Shown here: positions 26,962 through 36,316 of the stretch, piece after piece
Numbering within the stretch: the stretch's first letter is position 1
Layout of the letters: every line of letters begins with the position of its first letter
Assembly: GCF_000521465.1 (NCBI RefSeq)
Contig: NZ_BAVR01000027.1
Coordinates: 1-48,130, forward strand
Direction: 5' to 3'
DNA: 48,130 nucleotides
From: Acetivibrio straminisolvens JCM 21531
GTDB lineage: Bacteria; Bacillota; Clostridia; Acetivibrionales; Acetivibrionaceae
The notes under the pieces: model-generated
Told to the model about the DNA's origin: nothing
Databases searched by the model: none
What the model saw: the letters and a program-made list of their open reading frames with translations, nothing else
Made by a program: the position numbers and the translations under genes

Positions 26962-28806
26962 ATGAAACAAAAGATCAGAGCGAATGGATTAATTGCGATT
27001 GATGTTTTTTTAGTAAATATATCGCTTGTTATTTCATACCTTTTAAGGTTTGACTTAAATTATAGAAATATACCGGAGCGCTTCACCGAACACCTGATAA
27101 AGCTTGCCCTCATTGCAACAATTGTCAAGCTTGTGACTTTTGCTTCGATGAGGCTTTACAACAGTTTGTGGAAATATGCCGGGATATATGAAGTGTTTAT
27201 GGTGGTTGCCGCTTCATTTATCAGCAACTCAATAATGATAAGCTATGTTTTTTTATCCCAAGTACCTGTACCGAGAAGCATATTCTTAATATGCATTTTG
27301 ACAGACATTGCCTTGGTTACGGGAGTGCGGTTTGCCTATAGGGTGTTTAGAAGAATTGTCAAGGGTGAAATGATTCGTTTTACCAACTCAAAAAGGGTGC
27401 TGATTGCCGGTGCCGGGGATGCCGGTGCAATAATTGTAAAGGAAATGAAGTCTCATCCGGGACTAAAGAGCACTCCGGTGGCGTTTGTCGATGATGATGT
27501 ATATAAAATAGGGAAAAAATTGAGCGGAGTTCCCGTTGTTGGAGAAACAAAGGATATTTCAAAAATAATACAAAAGCTGCAGATAGACGAGGTTATTATT
27601 GCCATGCCGTCTGCCAGCCACAAAAAAATAAACGAAATATACGCCAGTTGTTCGAAAACGGACTGCAAGGTAAAGATACTTCCGTCGGTTTCACAGTTAA
27701 TCGATGAATCTGTTGTCATGCAAAAAATAAGGGATGTCAATATAGAAGACCTTTTGGGCAGAGAGCCTGTAAACCTTGATATTGAAGAAGTTGGTGCATA
27801 TTTAAAGGGACAGGTGGTAATGGTCACCGGAGGAGGAGGCTCAATCGGTTCGGAGCTGTGCAGACAGATAGCGGGCTTTTCTCCAAAGAGGCTTATTATT
27901 TTGGATAATTATGAAAATAATGCATATGACATACAAAATGAGCTGTTGTACAAATACCCGGATTTAAAGCTTGACACAGTGATTGCCAACATCAGAGAGA
28001 AGCAGAGGATGGAGAGCATATTCAGAAGATTTATGCCGGATGTTGTATTTCATGCTGCGGCTCACAAGCATGTTCCTCTAATGGAGAGTAATCCTACGGA
28101 GGCAATAAAAAACAATGTATTTGGCACCATGAATGTGGCAGAATGTGCCGACAAGTACGGGACTAAAAGGTTCGTACTCATATCCACGGACAAAGCTGTA
28201 AACCCTACAAATATTATGGGTGCGACAAAAAGAATTGCAGAAATGCTTATTCAGTCAATGAATGAAACCAGCAAAACTGAGTTTGTTGCAGTAAGATTCG
28301 GTAACGTACTTGGAAGCAACGGAAGTGTTATACCTTTGTTTAAAAAGCAAATTGAGATGGGAGGTCCGGTAACCGTTACCCATCCCGAAATAACCAGATT
28401 TTTTATGACAATTCCTGAGGCTGTGCAGTTGGTACTACAGGCAGGAGCAATGGCAAAGGGTGGAGAGATATTTGTACTTGATATGGGTGAGCCTGTGAAA
28501 ATCAGTGATCTTGCAAGAAACCTCATAAAGCTTTCGGGTTTTGAGCCGGATGTGGATATAAAGATTGTGTATACGGGGTTAAGACCCGGCGAAAAGCTTT
28601 ACGAAGAGCTTCTGCTTAGCGAAGAAGGACTTCAGGCAACCAAAAACAACAAGATATACATTGCAAAGCCTGTTCACATTGACCTTGCAATGCTTCAAAG
28701 GGAGCTGGATTGTCTTAGGGATATTATGGTGACGAATTCTGAAGGGATTTCGGAATATATCAAACTTATTGTACCTACGTACAAAAAGGTGGAGAACGGT
28801 AATTAG
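26962..28806 (+). CDS. UDP-N-acetylglucosamine 4,6-dehydratase (PglF/WbpM/CapD family)
   Basis: A 614-residue membrane protein. About four hydrophobic helices in residues 8-125 precede a CoA-binding-like Rossmann domain (RVLIAGAGDAGAIIVKEM), and the C-terminal extended SDR domain begins VMVTGGGGSIGSELCRQI. It shows VFHAAAHKHVPLME, LISTDKAVNPTNIMGATKR (methionine in place of the usual SDR tyrosine, as is normal for this family), VRFGNVLGSNGSVIPLF and YTGLRPGEKLYEELL. The enzyme makes UDP-4-keto-6-deoxy-N-acetyl-hexosamine, the substrate of the DegT-type aminotransferase at 16.3 kb. It ends the glycan locus. Confidence 0.92.
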   Translation: MKQKIRANGLIAIDVFLVNISLVISYLLRFDLNYRNIPERFTEHLIKLALIATIVKLVTFASMRLYNSLWKYAGIYEVFMVVAASFISNSIMISYVFLSQVPVPRSIFLICILTDIALVTGVRFAYRVFRRIVKGEMIRFTNSKRVLIAGAGDAGAIIVKEMKSHPGLKSTPVAFVDDDVYKIGKKLSGVPVVGETKDISKIIQKLQIDEVIIAMPSASHKKINEIYASCSKTDCKVKILPSVSQLIDESVVMQKIRDVNIEDLLGREPVNLDIEEVGAYLKGQVVMVTGGGGSIGSELCRQIAGFSPKRLIILDNYENNAYDIQNELLYKYPDLKLDTVIANIREKQRMESIFRRFMPDVVFHAAAHKHVPLMESNPTEAIKNNVFGTMNVAECADKYGTKRFVLISTDKAVNPTNIMGATKRIAEMLIQSMNETSKTEFVAVRFGNVLGSNGSVIPLFKKQIEMGGPVTVTHPEITRFFMTIPEAVQLVLQAGAMAKGGEIFVLDMGEPVKISDLARNLIKLSGFEPDVDIKIVYTGLRPGEKLYEELLLSEEGLQATKNNKIYIAKPVHIDLAMLQRELDCLRDIMVTNSEGISEYIKLIVPTYKKVENGN

Positions 28807-28838
28807 AATTTTGAAGGTATCTAACTTAATAAAACTAA

Positions 28839-28870
28839 AAATAGACGTTTGAAGTGACAAACGTCTATTT
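28839..28870. terminator. Bidirectional terminator between the dehydratase and spo0E
   Basis: AAATAGACGTTTG and CAAACGTCTATTT form a perfect 13-bp stem with an AAGTGA loop. It lies between convergent genes and has A/T flanks on both sides, so it should serve both. Confidence 0.88.
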
Positions 28871-28904
28871 ATTAAACACTGCGTGGTTTTATGTCATTTT
28901 TTAA

Positions 28905-29120
28905 TTAATTGCATCTTGCAGCTTTATTTAGATGACTTAAGCTGAAAGCATAGGTTTTGTCCCTCTGGACAATTCTGTTGTAAAGGGACAGTATTTTGTC
29001 CAATCGCTGGCTATAGTGCAAAACTTCTTCATTCAAGAGATCAAAATTGTTTTTTTCGATTAAGTCGTTTAACCTGAGGTGCATCTTAGTTATGAGAATA
29101 TACATTAACTCCTTGGACAT
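28905..29120 (-). CDS. spo0E: Spo0E-family aspartyl-phosphate phosphatase
   Basis: A 71-residue all-helical protein with the family signature SQRLD (in LHYSQRLDKILSLYN) at about residue 39. Spo0E-like proteins dephosphorylate Spo0A~P and so delay entry into sporulation. The ATG at 29120 lies 9 bp from AAAGGAGG; a TTG at 29129 would be too close. The family's first helix (ELMYILITKMHLRLNDLIEK) is present. It is transcribed toward the glycan locus and away from walR. The gap at 29121-29411 holds the walR promoter and nothing else I can name. Confidence 0.82.
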   Translation of the reverse strand: MSKELMYILITKMHLRLNDLIEKNNFDLLNEEVLHYSQRLDKILSLYNRIVQRDKTYAFSLSHLNKAARCN

Positions 29121-29347
29121 GACATGCAACCTCCTTTGATATAGTTTTATTTTTCACTGGAAGAAAGCTACTAACATTAGAAGGAATAAGGACAACCATC
29201 TTATTTTATTATAGCACATATTGGAATAATATCAATATAATTTGTGTAATATTTTATAATATTTGAGGAAAAACAGGTTACAGGATATAAAAATTCAATT
29301 AATTGGGGGTATTGTCGTAAAATATATGTTCTTATTTTCGTTTTTAA

Positions 29348-29356
29348 TGTTATAAT
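29348..29356 (+). promoter_or_regulatory. Extended -10 promoter of walR
   Basis: TGTTATAAT is an extended -10 element with TATAAT at 29351-29356 and only a weak -35 region. It overlaps the upstream in-frame ATG at 29355, which rules that ATG out as the start and supports the GTG at 29412. Confidence 0.5.
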
Positions 29357-29411
29357 GGAAGGTATGGTAGCTATAAAATCATTTATTCATAAAAGAAAGG
29401 AAGTGTGTTTT

Positions 29412-30110
29412 GTGAGCGCAAAAATCCTTGTTGTTGATGACGAAAAGAATATAGTTGATATCCTTAAATTTAATTTGACAAAAGAGGGTTTTTCCACGGT
29501 TGAGGCAAATGATGGCGAGCAGGCCATCGAACTTGCTTTAAGTGAAAAACCGGACCTAATACTTTTAGATATAATGCTTCCTAAAATGGACGGCTTTACT
29601 GTTTGCCGCAAATTGAGGGAAAGCGTATCTACTCCGATAATAATGATTACAGCAAAAGAAGAAGAAGTTGACAAGGTATTGGGCTTGGAGCTTGGAGCGG
29701 ATGATTATATAACAAAGCCTTTCAGCACCAGGGAGCTGATGGCCAGGGTAAAGGCAAACCTAAGAAGAGTTGCTTCATCTGCGGAGGCTCAAAAGAAGCA
29801 AGCTAACTGTTTGAAGTTTGGAGAACTGGAAATAGATATTGAACATTATGAAGTAAGAAGGAACAATGAGGTAATTGAACTTACACTAAGAGAGTTTGAA
29901 CTTGTTAAATTTCTGGCATTGCAGCAGGGACAGATATTTTCAAGGGAAAGCCTTTTGGAAAAGGTTTGGGGTTATGAGTACTACGGAGATGTCCGTACAG
30001 TGGATGTTACAGTAAGAAGAGTTAGAGAAAAAATTGAGAAGGATCCGAGCAATCCCTATTACATTATGACAAAAAGGGGAGTAGGATATTACTTTAACAA
30101 AATAAGTTAA
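29412..30110 (+). CDS. walR: Response regulator WalR (YycF), OmpR/PhoB family
   Basis: The receiver domain (residues 1-120) shows KILVVDDEKN with acidic residues Asp9, Asp10 and the phosphoacceptor Asp53 in LILLDIMLPKMDGF; Lys near residue 102 in DDYITKPF completes the site. The C-terminal winged helix (about 135-230) ends YYIMTKRGVGYYF. WalR controls autolysins and cell-wall metabolism and is essential in many Firmicutes. The GTG start at 29412 has an AAAGGAAG site and gives 232 residues. The gene order that follows (walK, an extra ORF, walH, walI, then murA, walJ and rlmH) identifies it as WalR rather than PhoP, although murA is not part of the classic operon. Confidence 0.9.
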   Translation: MSAKILVVDDEKNIVDILKFNLTKEGFSTVEANDGEQAIELALSEKPDLILLDIMLPKMDGFTVCRKLRESVSTPIIMITAKEEEVDKVLGLELGADDYITKPFSTRELMARVKANLRRVASSAEAQKKQANCLKFGELEIDIEHYEVRRNNEVIELTLREFELVKFLALQQGQIFSRESLLEKVWGYEYYGDVRTVDVTVRRVREKIEKDPSNPYYIMTKRGVGYYFNKIS

Positions 30111-30151
30111 AGTACAAAAAATGAGAAAATTTTGACTGTGCGAGGATGGGT

Positions 30152-31951
30152 ATGGTTTTGAAGCGTTTGCAGTTTCTAAGGAGCCTTCAGTGGAGACTTG
30201 TGACAATTTTCATACTTTTGGCATTGGTGTTGGCAGTTTCGGCAAGTGTATCATTAAACTATTTTGTTGAATTGTTCTTTTATGATACATTTAAAGCAGG
30301 GATTGAGAATGGTTTTGAATATTGGGGTATTGATGAGAAAGATGAGCCGACAAAAGATCAAATTGTTTCGTACCTTACTGCCAATAACAAGGCGAACGCA
30401 ATGTCCCTGTTTTTTATAAACAATTTCAGGACATTTACCATAATTGACAAAAACACCAATGAGATAATATATACTGATGTAAAAATGCCCTATAGGGAAA
30501 CACTGAGGGAGGATATTATACAGTCAAGGAACTATCTTGCCGCATTGGCGGGGGATAAAGGAGATAAAGGAAAGTTAATAAGAATTGGAGATAAGGCCTT
30601 TTTTGATTATGCAAGGCGAATTGGCAATACGGATTATATTTTATACTTCAGATATGACCGGGAAGAATGGGCCGGAGCAATAGAGGCCTTTAATGATATA
30701 ATAAAGCTGAGCTTTCTTATTGCGGTTATATTATCATTGATTTTCGGGTATGCTTTGTCAAAAACTATAACCGTTCCGATTGTCAATCTCATGCATAAAG
30801 CCAGGGAAATGGCGGCAGGAGATTTCGGACAGGTTATGGAGGTAAAATCCGACGATGAAATAGGAAAGCTTACGAAAGCTTTTAATTTTATGAGCAAGGA
30901 GCTTAAAAATACTTTAAATCAAATTTCCAGGGAAAAAAGCAAGATAGAGACTATTCTCAATTATATGACTGACGGTATAATTGCATTTAATATAAACGGA
31001 GAAGTAATTCATATAAATCCGGTGGCGAAAGCAATATTGGAGATTGATAAATTTGATTTTGATTTCAACGAATTTTCAAAGAGATATAATCTCGATGTTT
31101 CGATAGAAGAGGTTAAGTACCTTGAAATATACAATGCAAAAGAAGCCAGCATTAATATTGGAGAAAAATATGTCAAAATATATTTTGCTCTTTTTACTGA
31201 CGAGGAAAATAATGCCGACGGTATAATTGCCGTGCTTCACGATATAACCGAACAGCAAAAGCTCGAGAACATGCGCAAAGAATTTGTTGCAAATGTGTCC
31301 CATGAACTGAGGACTCCTTTGACATCAATTAAGAGCTATGCAGAAACATTGCTGGACGGAGCTTTGGAAGAGAAGGAAATTGCGGAGAAATTCCTGGGAG
31401 TTATTAACTCGGAAGCCGACAGAATGACAAGACTTGTAAAAGATCTTCTTCAGCTTTCAAGGCTCGATAACAATCAAATGAAATGGGACATGCAGAAGAT
31501 ATCTTTTGAAGCCTTGGTAAAGAACTGCATAGAGAAGGTTAAGTTTGAGTCGACAGAGAAAAATCAAATACTGGAGTGCTTTACCATTGGTGAGATAATG
31601 GAGATTTTTGCCGACAGGGACCGCATTGAGCAGGTGGTTTTGAATATCCTTACCAATGCCATAAAGTATACTCCCGAAGGCGGTAAAATTACAGTTTATA
31701 TTGGAAAGATGTACAGCGATGTTTATGTTAAGGTGATTGACTCAGGGATAGGAATTCCCAAGGAGGATATTGAGAGAATATTTGAAAGGTTTTACAGGAC
31801 CGACAAGGCACGTTCGAGGGAAATGGGCGGTACGGGCCTTGGGCTTGCAATTGCAAAAGAAATCGTAGAGGCTCATAAAGGCACGATATCTGTCGCAAGT
31901 GAGCTGGGAAAGGGAACAGAGGTTACTGTAAAGCTGCCGGCATGTAATTGA
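30152..31951 (+). CDS. walK: Sensor histidine kinase WalK (YycG)
   Basis: Domains in order: a membrane helix at about residues 15-37, an extracytoplasmic sensor loop of about 150 residues, a second helix at about 188-208, HAMP (VPIVNLMHKAREMAAGDFGQ), PAS (about 265-370, IETILNYMTDGIIAFNINGE), HisKA (NVSHELRTPLTSIKSYAETL, phosphorylated His near residue 384) and HATPase (VLNILTNAIKYTPEGGKI, DSGIGIPKEDIERIFERFY, GGTGLGLAIAKEIVEAHKG). This is the complete WalK layout. It phosphorylates WalR 41 bp upstream. ATG 30146 lies directly after the GAGG site, so ATG 30152 is preferred. Confidence 0.9.
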   Translation: MVLKRLQFLRSLQWRLVTIFILLALVLAVSASVSLNYFVELFFYDTFKAGIENGFEYWGIDEKDEPTKDQIVSYLTANNKANAMSLFFINNFRTFTIIDKNTNEIIYTDVKMPYRETLREDIIQSRNYLAALAGDKGDKGKLIRIGDKAFFDYARRIGNTDYILYFRYDREEWAGAIEAFNDIIKLSFLIAVILSLIFGYALSKTITVPIVNLMHKAREMAAGDFGQVMEVKSDDEIGKLTKAFNFMSKELKNTLNQISREKSKIETILNYMTDGIIAFNINGEVIHINPVAKAILEIDKFDFDFNEFSKRYNLDVSIEEVKYLEIYNAKEASINIGEKYVKIYFALFTDEENNADGIIAVLHDITEQQKLENMRKEFVANVSHELRTPLTSIKSYAETLLDGALEEKEIAEKFLGVINSEADRMTRLVKDLLQLSRLDNNQMKWDMQKISFEALVKNCIEKVKFESTEKNQILECFTIGEIMEIFADRDRIEQVVLNILTNAIKYTPEGGKITVYIGKMYSDVYVKVIDSGIGIPKEDIERIFERFYRTDKARSREMGGTGLGLAIAKEIVEAHKGTISVASELGKGTEVTVKLPACN

Positions 31952-31991
31952 ATCTTAAATACAGTGTAATATTTTTGTAACAGTTATATAG

Positions 31992-31997
31992 TATAAT
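31992..31997 (+). promoter_or_regulatory. Possible -10 element before the secreted-protein gene
   Basis: A perfect TATAAT lies 65 bp before the ATG at 32062, without a convincing -35. It may be an internal promoter of the wal operon. Confidence 0.25.
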
Positions 31998-32061
31998 TAA
32001 ATTAGTATTAGGGGGGATAAAGTTTAATTTTGTCTTTATTTCTCTATTATGAGGTGTTTTT

Positions 32062-32592
32062 ATGAAAAAAAAGATATTTGCGCTGTTTTTGATAGTTGTA
32101 TTTTCAATAGGTATGTGCATGACGGTATTTGCCGACGAGAAAATTGATTTGATATCCGATAAAAAGACTGAGGATACAAAACAATTTCTTGTTACAATTA
32201 CCCGTCCCGAAGGTGATGAAACTACCTTTAAAGAATCTTATGTAATTTGCGGCAATTCAGACAAACAGAATATAACAGTTAAACTTCTTATGTATAATGA
32301 AAAGACAGAACAGTTTGAGCCTTACATGAATCTAGATGGAGAAGATACTTGGACGATAGGAGCTTCGGGGTTCTTTATGAAAGAGATTGAGCTTCCGAAG
32401 AAAGGAGCAAACAAGGTAAGAATTGTGGCATACCAAGGAACGGCAAAGATGGACAAAGCGGAATTGGTTTTAGGAGAGAATTTGCAGGTAAACACATTTA
32501 CCGTTACCTTACTGGACAGAAGTATCAGAGATGCAATTAAGAACGGATTTCTTAGAATTACAGATATGTTGGATAATTTATTCGGAGCATAA
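32062..32592 (+). CDS. Secreted protein of unknown function in the wal operon
   Basis: A typical signal peptide (KKKIFALFLIVVFSIGMCMT, cleavage likely after VFA at about residue 27) is followed by about 150 residues that look mostly beta (FLVTITRPEGDETTFKESYV, ITVKLLMYNEKTEQFEPYMN, GAS-GFFMKEIELPKKGANKV). The C-terminus has an amphipathic helix (DAIKNGFLRITDMLDNLFG). I do not recognise the family. It sits between walK and walH, 15 bp before the latter, a place usually occupied directly by yycH, so it may be an extra envelope-side partner of WalK/WalHI. The ATG has a GAGGTG site. Confidence 0.7.
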   Translation: MKKKIFALFLIVVFSIGMCMTVFADEKIDLISDKKTEDTKQFLVTITRPEGDETTFKESYVICGNSDKQNITVKLLMYNEKTEQFEPYMNLDGEDTWTIGASGFFMKEIELPKKGANKVRIVAYQGTAKMDKAELVLGENLQVNTFTVTLLDRSIRDAIKNGFLRITDMLDNLFGA

Positions 32593-32607
32593 AGGTCTGG
32601 GATTTGA

Positions 32608-34073
32608 ATGAAATGGTTTGGCCGTGAAAGAGTAAAGTTGTACATACTATTATTGTTGGTAATGACAAGTTTTATACAGGTAGGTATCCTTTGGTATTAT
32701 CAAAATCGAGGAGTGCCTACTAATTTTTATGGGGATTTTTTTACAATGCACACAGCGAAACCGAGTATGACATCGGAGATGCTTTTAAGCCTTATAGAGT
32801 TGTGGTTTCCGAAGGATTTGAGAATCCCCATTGGGTGATTAAGGAAAATCATGAATATTATAAGCCGTTGTGGAATGATGCGAAAGCCTACATAAAATAT
32901 CTTTTAACCGATAAAAGTGTCACATCCAAAGGGGAATACGGCAGGGAATTTTGGGGTGATGTGGTTTTAAAGAAATCTTTCGTCTTTGAGTTTAAGACCT
33001 GCATAAACTCTGAGCTTCTGGCGGCATTTCTTAATGAAAGCTGGGTATCGGGATTCAAATCCGAAGGTATCTATAAAATGGCAATCCTTCCATCGGAAAA
33101 TATAAACAAGAATCTTACAATATATGTATTTGACGGTGACAAGGTAAATAAATATGTGGTTCCTTTTGTGACGAAGGGTTTGTCAATAAAAGACTATGAC
33201 GATATTATTGCCAATCTCTACAAACAAGATATTGATGAGTACGGCGTTATAAAAGAATACGTGACAAACTATGTATATCAATATCTTAGCCCGGATGTTT
33301 TGATAGTTGCCCAGGGGCCAAAATTCAGAAATTACAAGAATCTTATTTGTGAGGTGCCTCAAAAAATAAGAGATATCCAGCCAAACAGCAGTCAGGACCT
33401 TAATGATATAGCCAAAACCGTCCTTGGAGAGAATGAGGATGATTACATAAGAAGTATTGATGTTTACAACAATACAATTGTGTTCCAAAATTTAAGCAGT
33501 ATGTACAGAATTTACAAGGATGGCCTCTTGGAGTATAAATATCTCCATACAATTAACAACTACGAAAAAGGCAGTAAAGTTGAAGCTTTAAAGAGAGCGT
33601 TGGAGTTTATTAACCGCAGAGATAAGCTGGCGCCGGGTGTGGATATTTACTTATCGGGAATTGTGGAACACAGCAATTATTATACCTTTACTTTTGACTA
33701 TAAATGCAATGATATAGCGGTTTCGTTTAATGAATATACGGTAAACAACAAGGATAAAAATAAACTGAACCATGCCATAACAGTGGATGTCAACAGCCAG
33801 AGGGTTTTGAGCTGCTACTGGATACTAAAAGAGTTTAAGTTGGGTAAGGACAACTTGATGCTGAATGTCAAGTTTGAAAGCCTGTTTGATGATATATTCA
33901 CCCTGTATCAGGATATAAGCATAAAGGATTTTTCTGTAAAGGATATAAATATGTCATATGAGGTTAAATTCAGCATAAACAGTCAGAGTTTAGAGCCTGT
34001 CTGGATAGTTGAGACAATTGAGGGCAAACGGTATGTTGTACCAATGCAAAGGAAACCTCCGGAGGGAAAATAG
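32608..34073 (+). CDS. walH: WalH (YycH)-like two-component system regulator (frameshifted here)
   Basis: WalH and WalI are membrane-anchored proteins that interact with WalK and adjust its activity. The N-terminus has a single helix (KLYILLLLVMTSFIQVGILW) and a following YycH-like region. The frame breaks in the T run at 32736-32742; adding one T links FYGDFFYNAHSETEYDIGDA, FKPYRVVVSEGFENPHW and the rest. The repaired length is about 488 residues, in the usual YycH range. The C-terminal half shows the YycH/YycI-like repeat (DIYLSGIVEHSNYYTFTFDY, LEPVWIVETIEG). Gene order directly after walK and before walI supports the name more than sequence identity does. Confidence 0.78.
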
Positions 34074-34075
34074 AT

Positions 34076-34911
34076 ATGGACTGGGCTAGAGCAAAGAATA
34101 TTTTTATAGTGCTGTTTTTTCTTTTGAATATTTTTTTGAGTATTATTCTTATATATACGTTAGATAGCGACAGCATCTCAAAGGATACGATTGATGATGC
34201 CCGGCAGGCGCTGGCGGAAAGAGGAGTCGCCATAACCTGCGAAATTCCGCATTTTAACGGAAGTATTGGAACACTAACTTATGACGACACAAGCTTTAAC
34301 AGAGAAATTATAGTTAGGAATTTGACGGGAAGTAAGCAAAATGGGGAAAGTATACTGAGCACCCTTGATATAAAGGATGAAAGCAAAGAACTGATTTTTC
34401 CGGACGAGTATTCTTTTGCTTTTAGGGACAGTAACCCCGAAGGCCTTTCTGCGGGTTTAAAAACTGCAGAAGGCGTGCTGAGTTTTGTGTCTAATGTGCT
34501 TAGAGGGACGGGAATACCGGTGACGGATTATCATTTGGACATAATTGAAGAAAAAGAGGGGCAAAAAACTTATATTTTCAAGCAGAAATATAAGAACTTC
34601 TGGATTCATGAAAACTATATTGTTGTGGAGCTTGGCGATAAGGGTGTTACATATATCGAATTAAGATACCGGAAGATAGACAGCATAATTAACGGCAAAA
34701 AGGTCATGCCTGTGTACCAAGTACTTATACGGCACTATGATCGATAAAGAATATTACTATTACCAAAATTGATTTGGGTTTTAAAGAGCATAAAATGGAT
34801 GACGGCAGCAGGGAGCTGGATGATATTCCTGTTTGGCGTATTGAGTATAAAGATAAAGGAGAGAGACAAAATAAGTTTTTTAAGGTATATGACGGAACGG
34901 AAATAGAATAA
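34076..34911 (+). CDS. walI: WalI (YycI)-like protein (frameshifted here)
   Basis: It begins MDWARAKNIFIVLFFLLNIF, the hallmark start of YycI proteins: W-A-K-N plus one membrane helix. An extracytoplasmic domain follows with RGVAITCEIP, FRDSNPEGLSAGLKTAEGVL and TYIFKQKYKNFWIHENYIVV. A base is missing at about 34738-34745; repair links VLIRHYD to KNITITKIDLGFKEHK and ends DGTEIE at 34911, giving about 278 residues, the normal size. With WalH it forms a complex that restrains or activates WalK. It starts 2 bp after the walH stop, so translation is coupled. Confidence 0.85.
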
Positions 34912-34969
34912 AAGTAAGGATAAAATAAATTATTAAAATTTATAGTATGCAAACAATGTAATTTAGTAG

Positions 34970-34975
34970 TATAAT
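34970..34975 (+). promoter_or_regulatory. Probable -10 element of murA
   Basis: A perfect TATAAT lies 58 bp before the murA start, in the gap after walI. The -35 region is weak. Confidence 0.35.
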
Positions 34976-35032
34976 TGACTAGTAAGCTATAGAATTAGAA
35001 ATTGATACAGTATACGGGTGGGGGCGTATTGG

Positions 35033-36286
35033 TTGGAAAAGTTTGTTATTGCGGGAGGAAGACCTCTTGAAGGTGAGGTCAGCATAAGCGGAGCGAAAAA
35101 TTCTGTCGTTGCGGTTATTCCTGCGGCCATATTGGTCGACGGACAGTGCACGATAGAGAATATTCCAAACATCAGCGATGTAAAAACACTTATAAATATA
35201 TTAAAAGACTTGGGAGCAGAGATTAATTTCGAAAACAACGATACTCTTTCAATAAATTCTCAGTATATAAAGTCCTACACTGCTACATATGACATGGTGA
35301 AAAGTTTAAGGGCTTCCTACTACTTGATGGGAGCACTTTTGGGCAGGTTTAAAAAAGCAGAGGTTTCGCTTCCGGGAGGATGCGATTTTGGATTTAGACC
35401 GATAGATCAGCATATTAAAGGATTTGAGGCATTAGGGGCAAAGGTTAATATAGATCACGGTGTTGTAAAGCTCGAAGCCGAAAAGTTGGTGGGCTGTCAG
35501 ATATATATGGACGTGGTAAGCGTCGGGGCTACAATTAATATAATGCTCGCAGCTGTAAAAGCTGAGGGAACGACAATTATTGAGAATGCCTCTAAAGAGC
35601 CGCATGTTGTTGATGTGGCAAACTTCCTAAATGCGATGGGAGCCAACATAAAAGGTGCGGGAACCGATGTTATAAAGATAAAAGGTGTTGACGGTTTGCC
35701 GGGAGGAGCGTGCCATTCAATAATTCCCGACATGATAGAGGCCGGAACATTTATGGTTGCTGCAGCTGCCACCAGAGGAGATGTGACTGTCAGAAATATA
35801 ATACCGAGACATATTGAGTCATTGAGCGCAAAGCTTGTTGAAATGAATGTAAAGATTCAGGAAGGCGGAGACTATGTAAGGGTTATAGGTGCTGATGAAA
35901 TAGAAAAGGCAAATATTAAAACCCTCCCTTATCCGGGATTTCCAACCGATCTGCATCCGCCGACATCGGTTTTGCTTTGCCTGGCTAACGGAACAAGCAC
36001 TGTAACCGAAGGAATTTGGGATTCGAGGTTTCAGTATGTGGATGAGTTAAAAAGAATGGGAGCAAAGATAAAGGTTGAGGGCAGAATGGCGGTTGTTGAA
36101 GGAGTTCCGAAGCTTACGGGTGCCCCGGTAAGGGCTACGGATTTGAGGGCAGGGGCTGCCATGGTAATAGCTGGACTTGTTGCAGAAGGTGTGACTGAGG
36201 TGTATAATATAAAGTACATAGATCGAGGTTATGAGAACCTTGAAGTAAAGCTAAAGAGTCTTGGTGCACAGATAACAAGAAAATAG
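35033..36286 (+). CDS. murA: UDP-N-acetylglucosamine 1-carboxyvinyltransferase MurA
   Basis: MurA transfers enolpyruvate from PEP to UDP-GlcNAc, the first committed step of peptidoglycan synthesis; fosfomycin inhibits it by alkylating a cysteine. That cysteine is visible (Cys117 in [20 protein letters not shown]). Other family motifs are [54 protein letters not shown] and [11 protein letters not shown]. The start is TTG at 35033, with GGTGGGGGCG at good spacing. It lies after walHI and before walJ, so wall precursor synthesis is beside its regulator. Confidence 0.96.
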   Translation: MEKFVIAGGRPLEGEVSISGAKNSVVAVIPAAILVDGQCTIENIPNISDVKTLINILKDLGAEINFENNDTLSINSQYIKSYTATYDMVKSLRASYYLMGALLGRFKKAEVSLPGGCDFGFRPIDQHIKGFEALGAKVNIDHGVVKLEAEKLVGCQIYMDVVSVGATINIMLAAVKAEGTTIIENASKEPHVVDVANFLNAMGANIKGAGTDVIKIKGVDGLPGGACHSIIPDMIEAGTFMVAAAATRGDVTVRNIIPRHIESLSAKLVEMNVKIQEGGDYVRVIGADEIEKANIKTLPYPGFPTDLHPPTSVLLCLANGTSTVTEGIWDSRFQYVDELKRMGAKIKVEGRMAVVEGVPKLTGAPVRATDLRAGAAMVIAGLVAEGVTEVYNIKYIDRGYENLEVKLKSLGAQITRK

Positions 36287-36316
36287 CAGAGCGAACTAAT
36301 AGTTAGGAGATTACAA

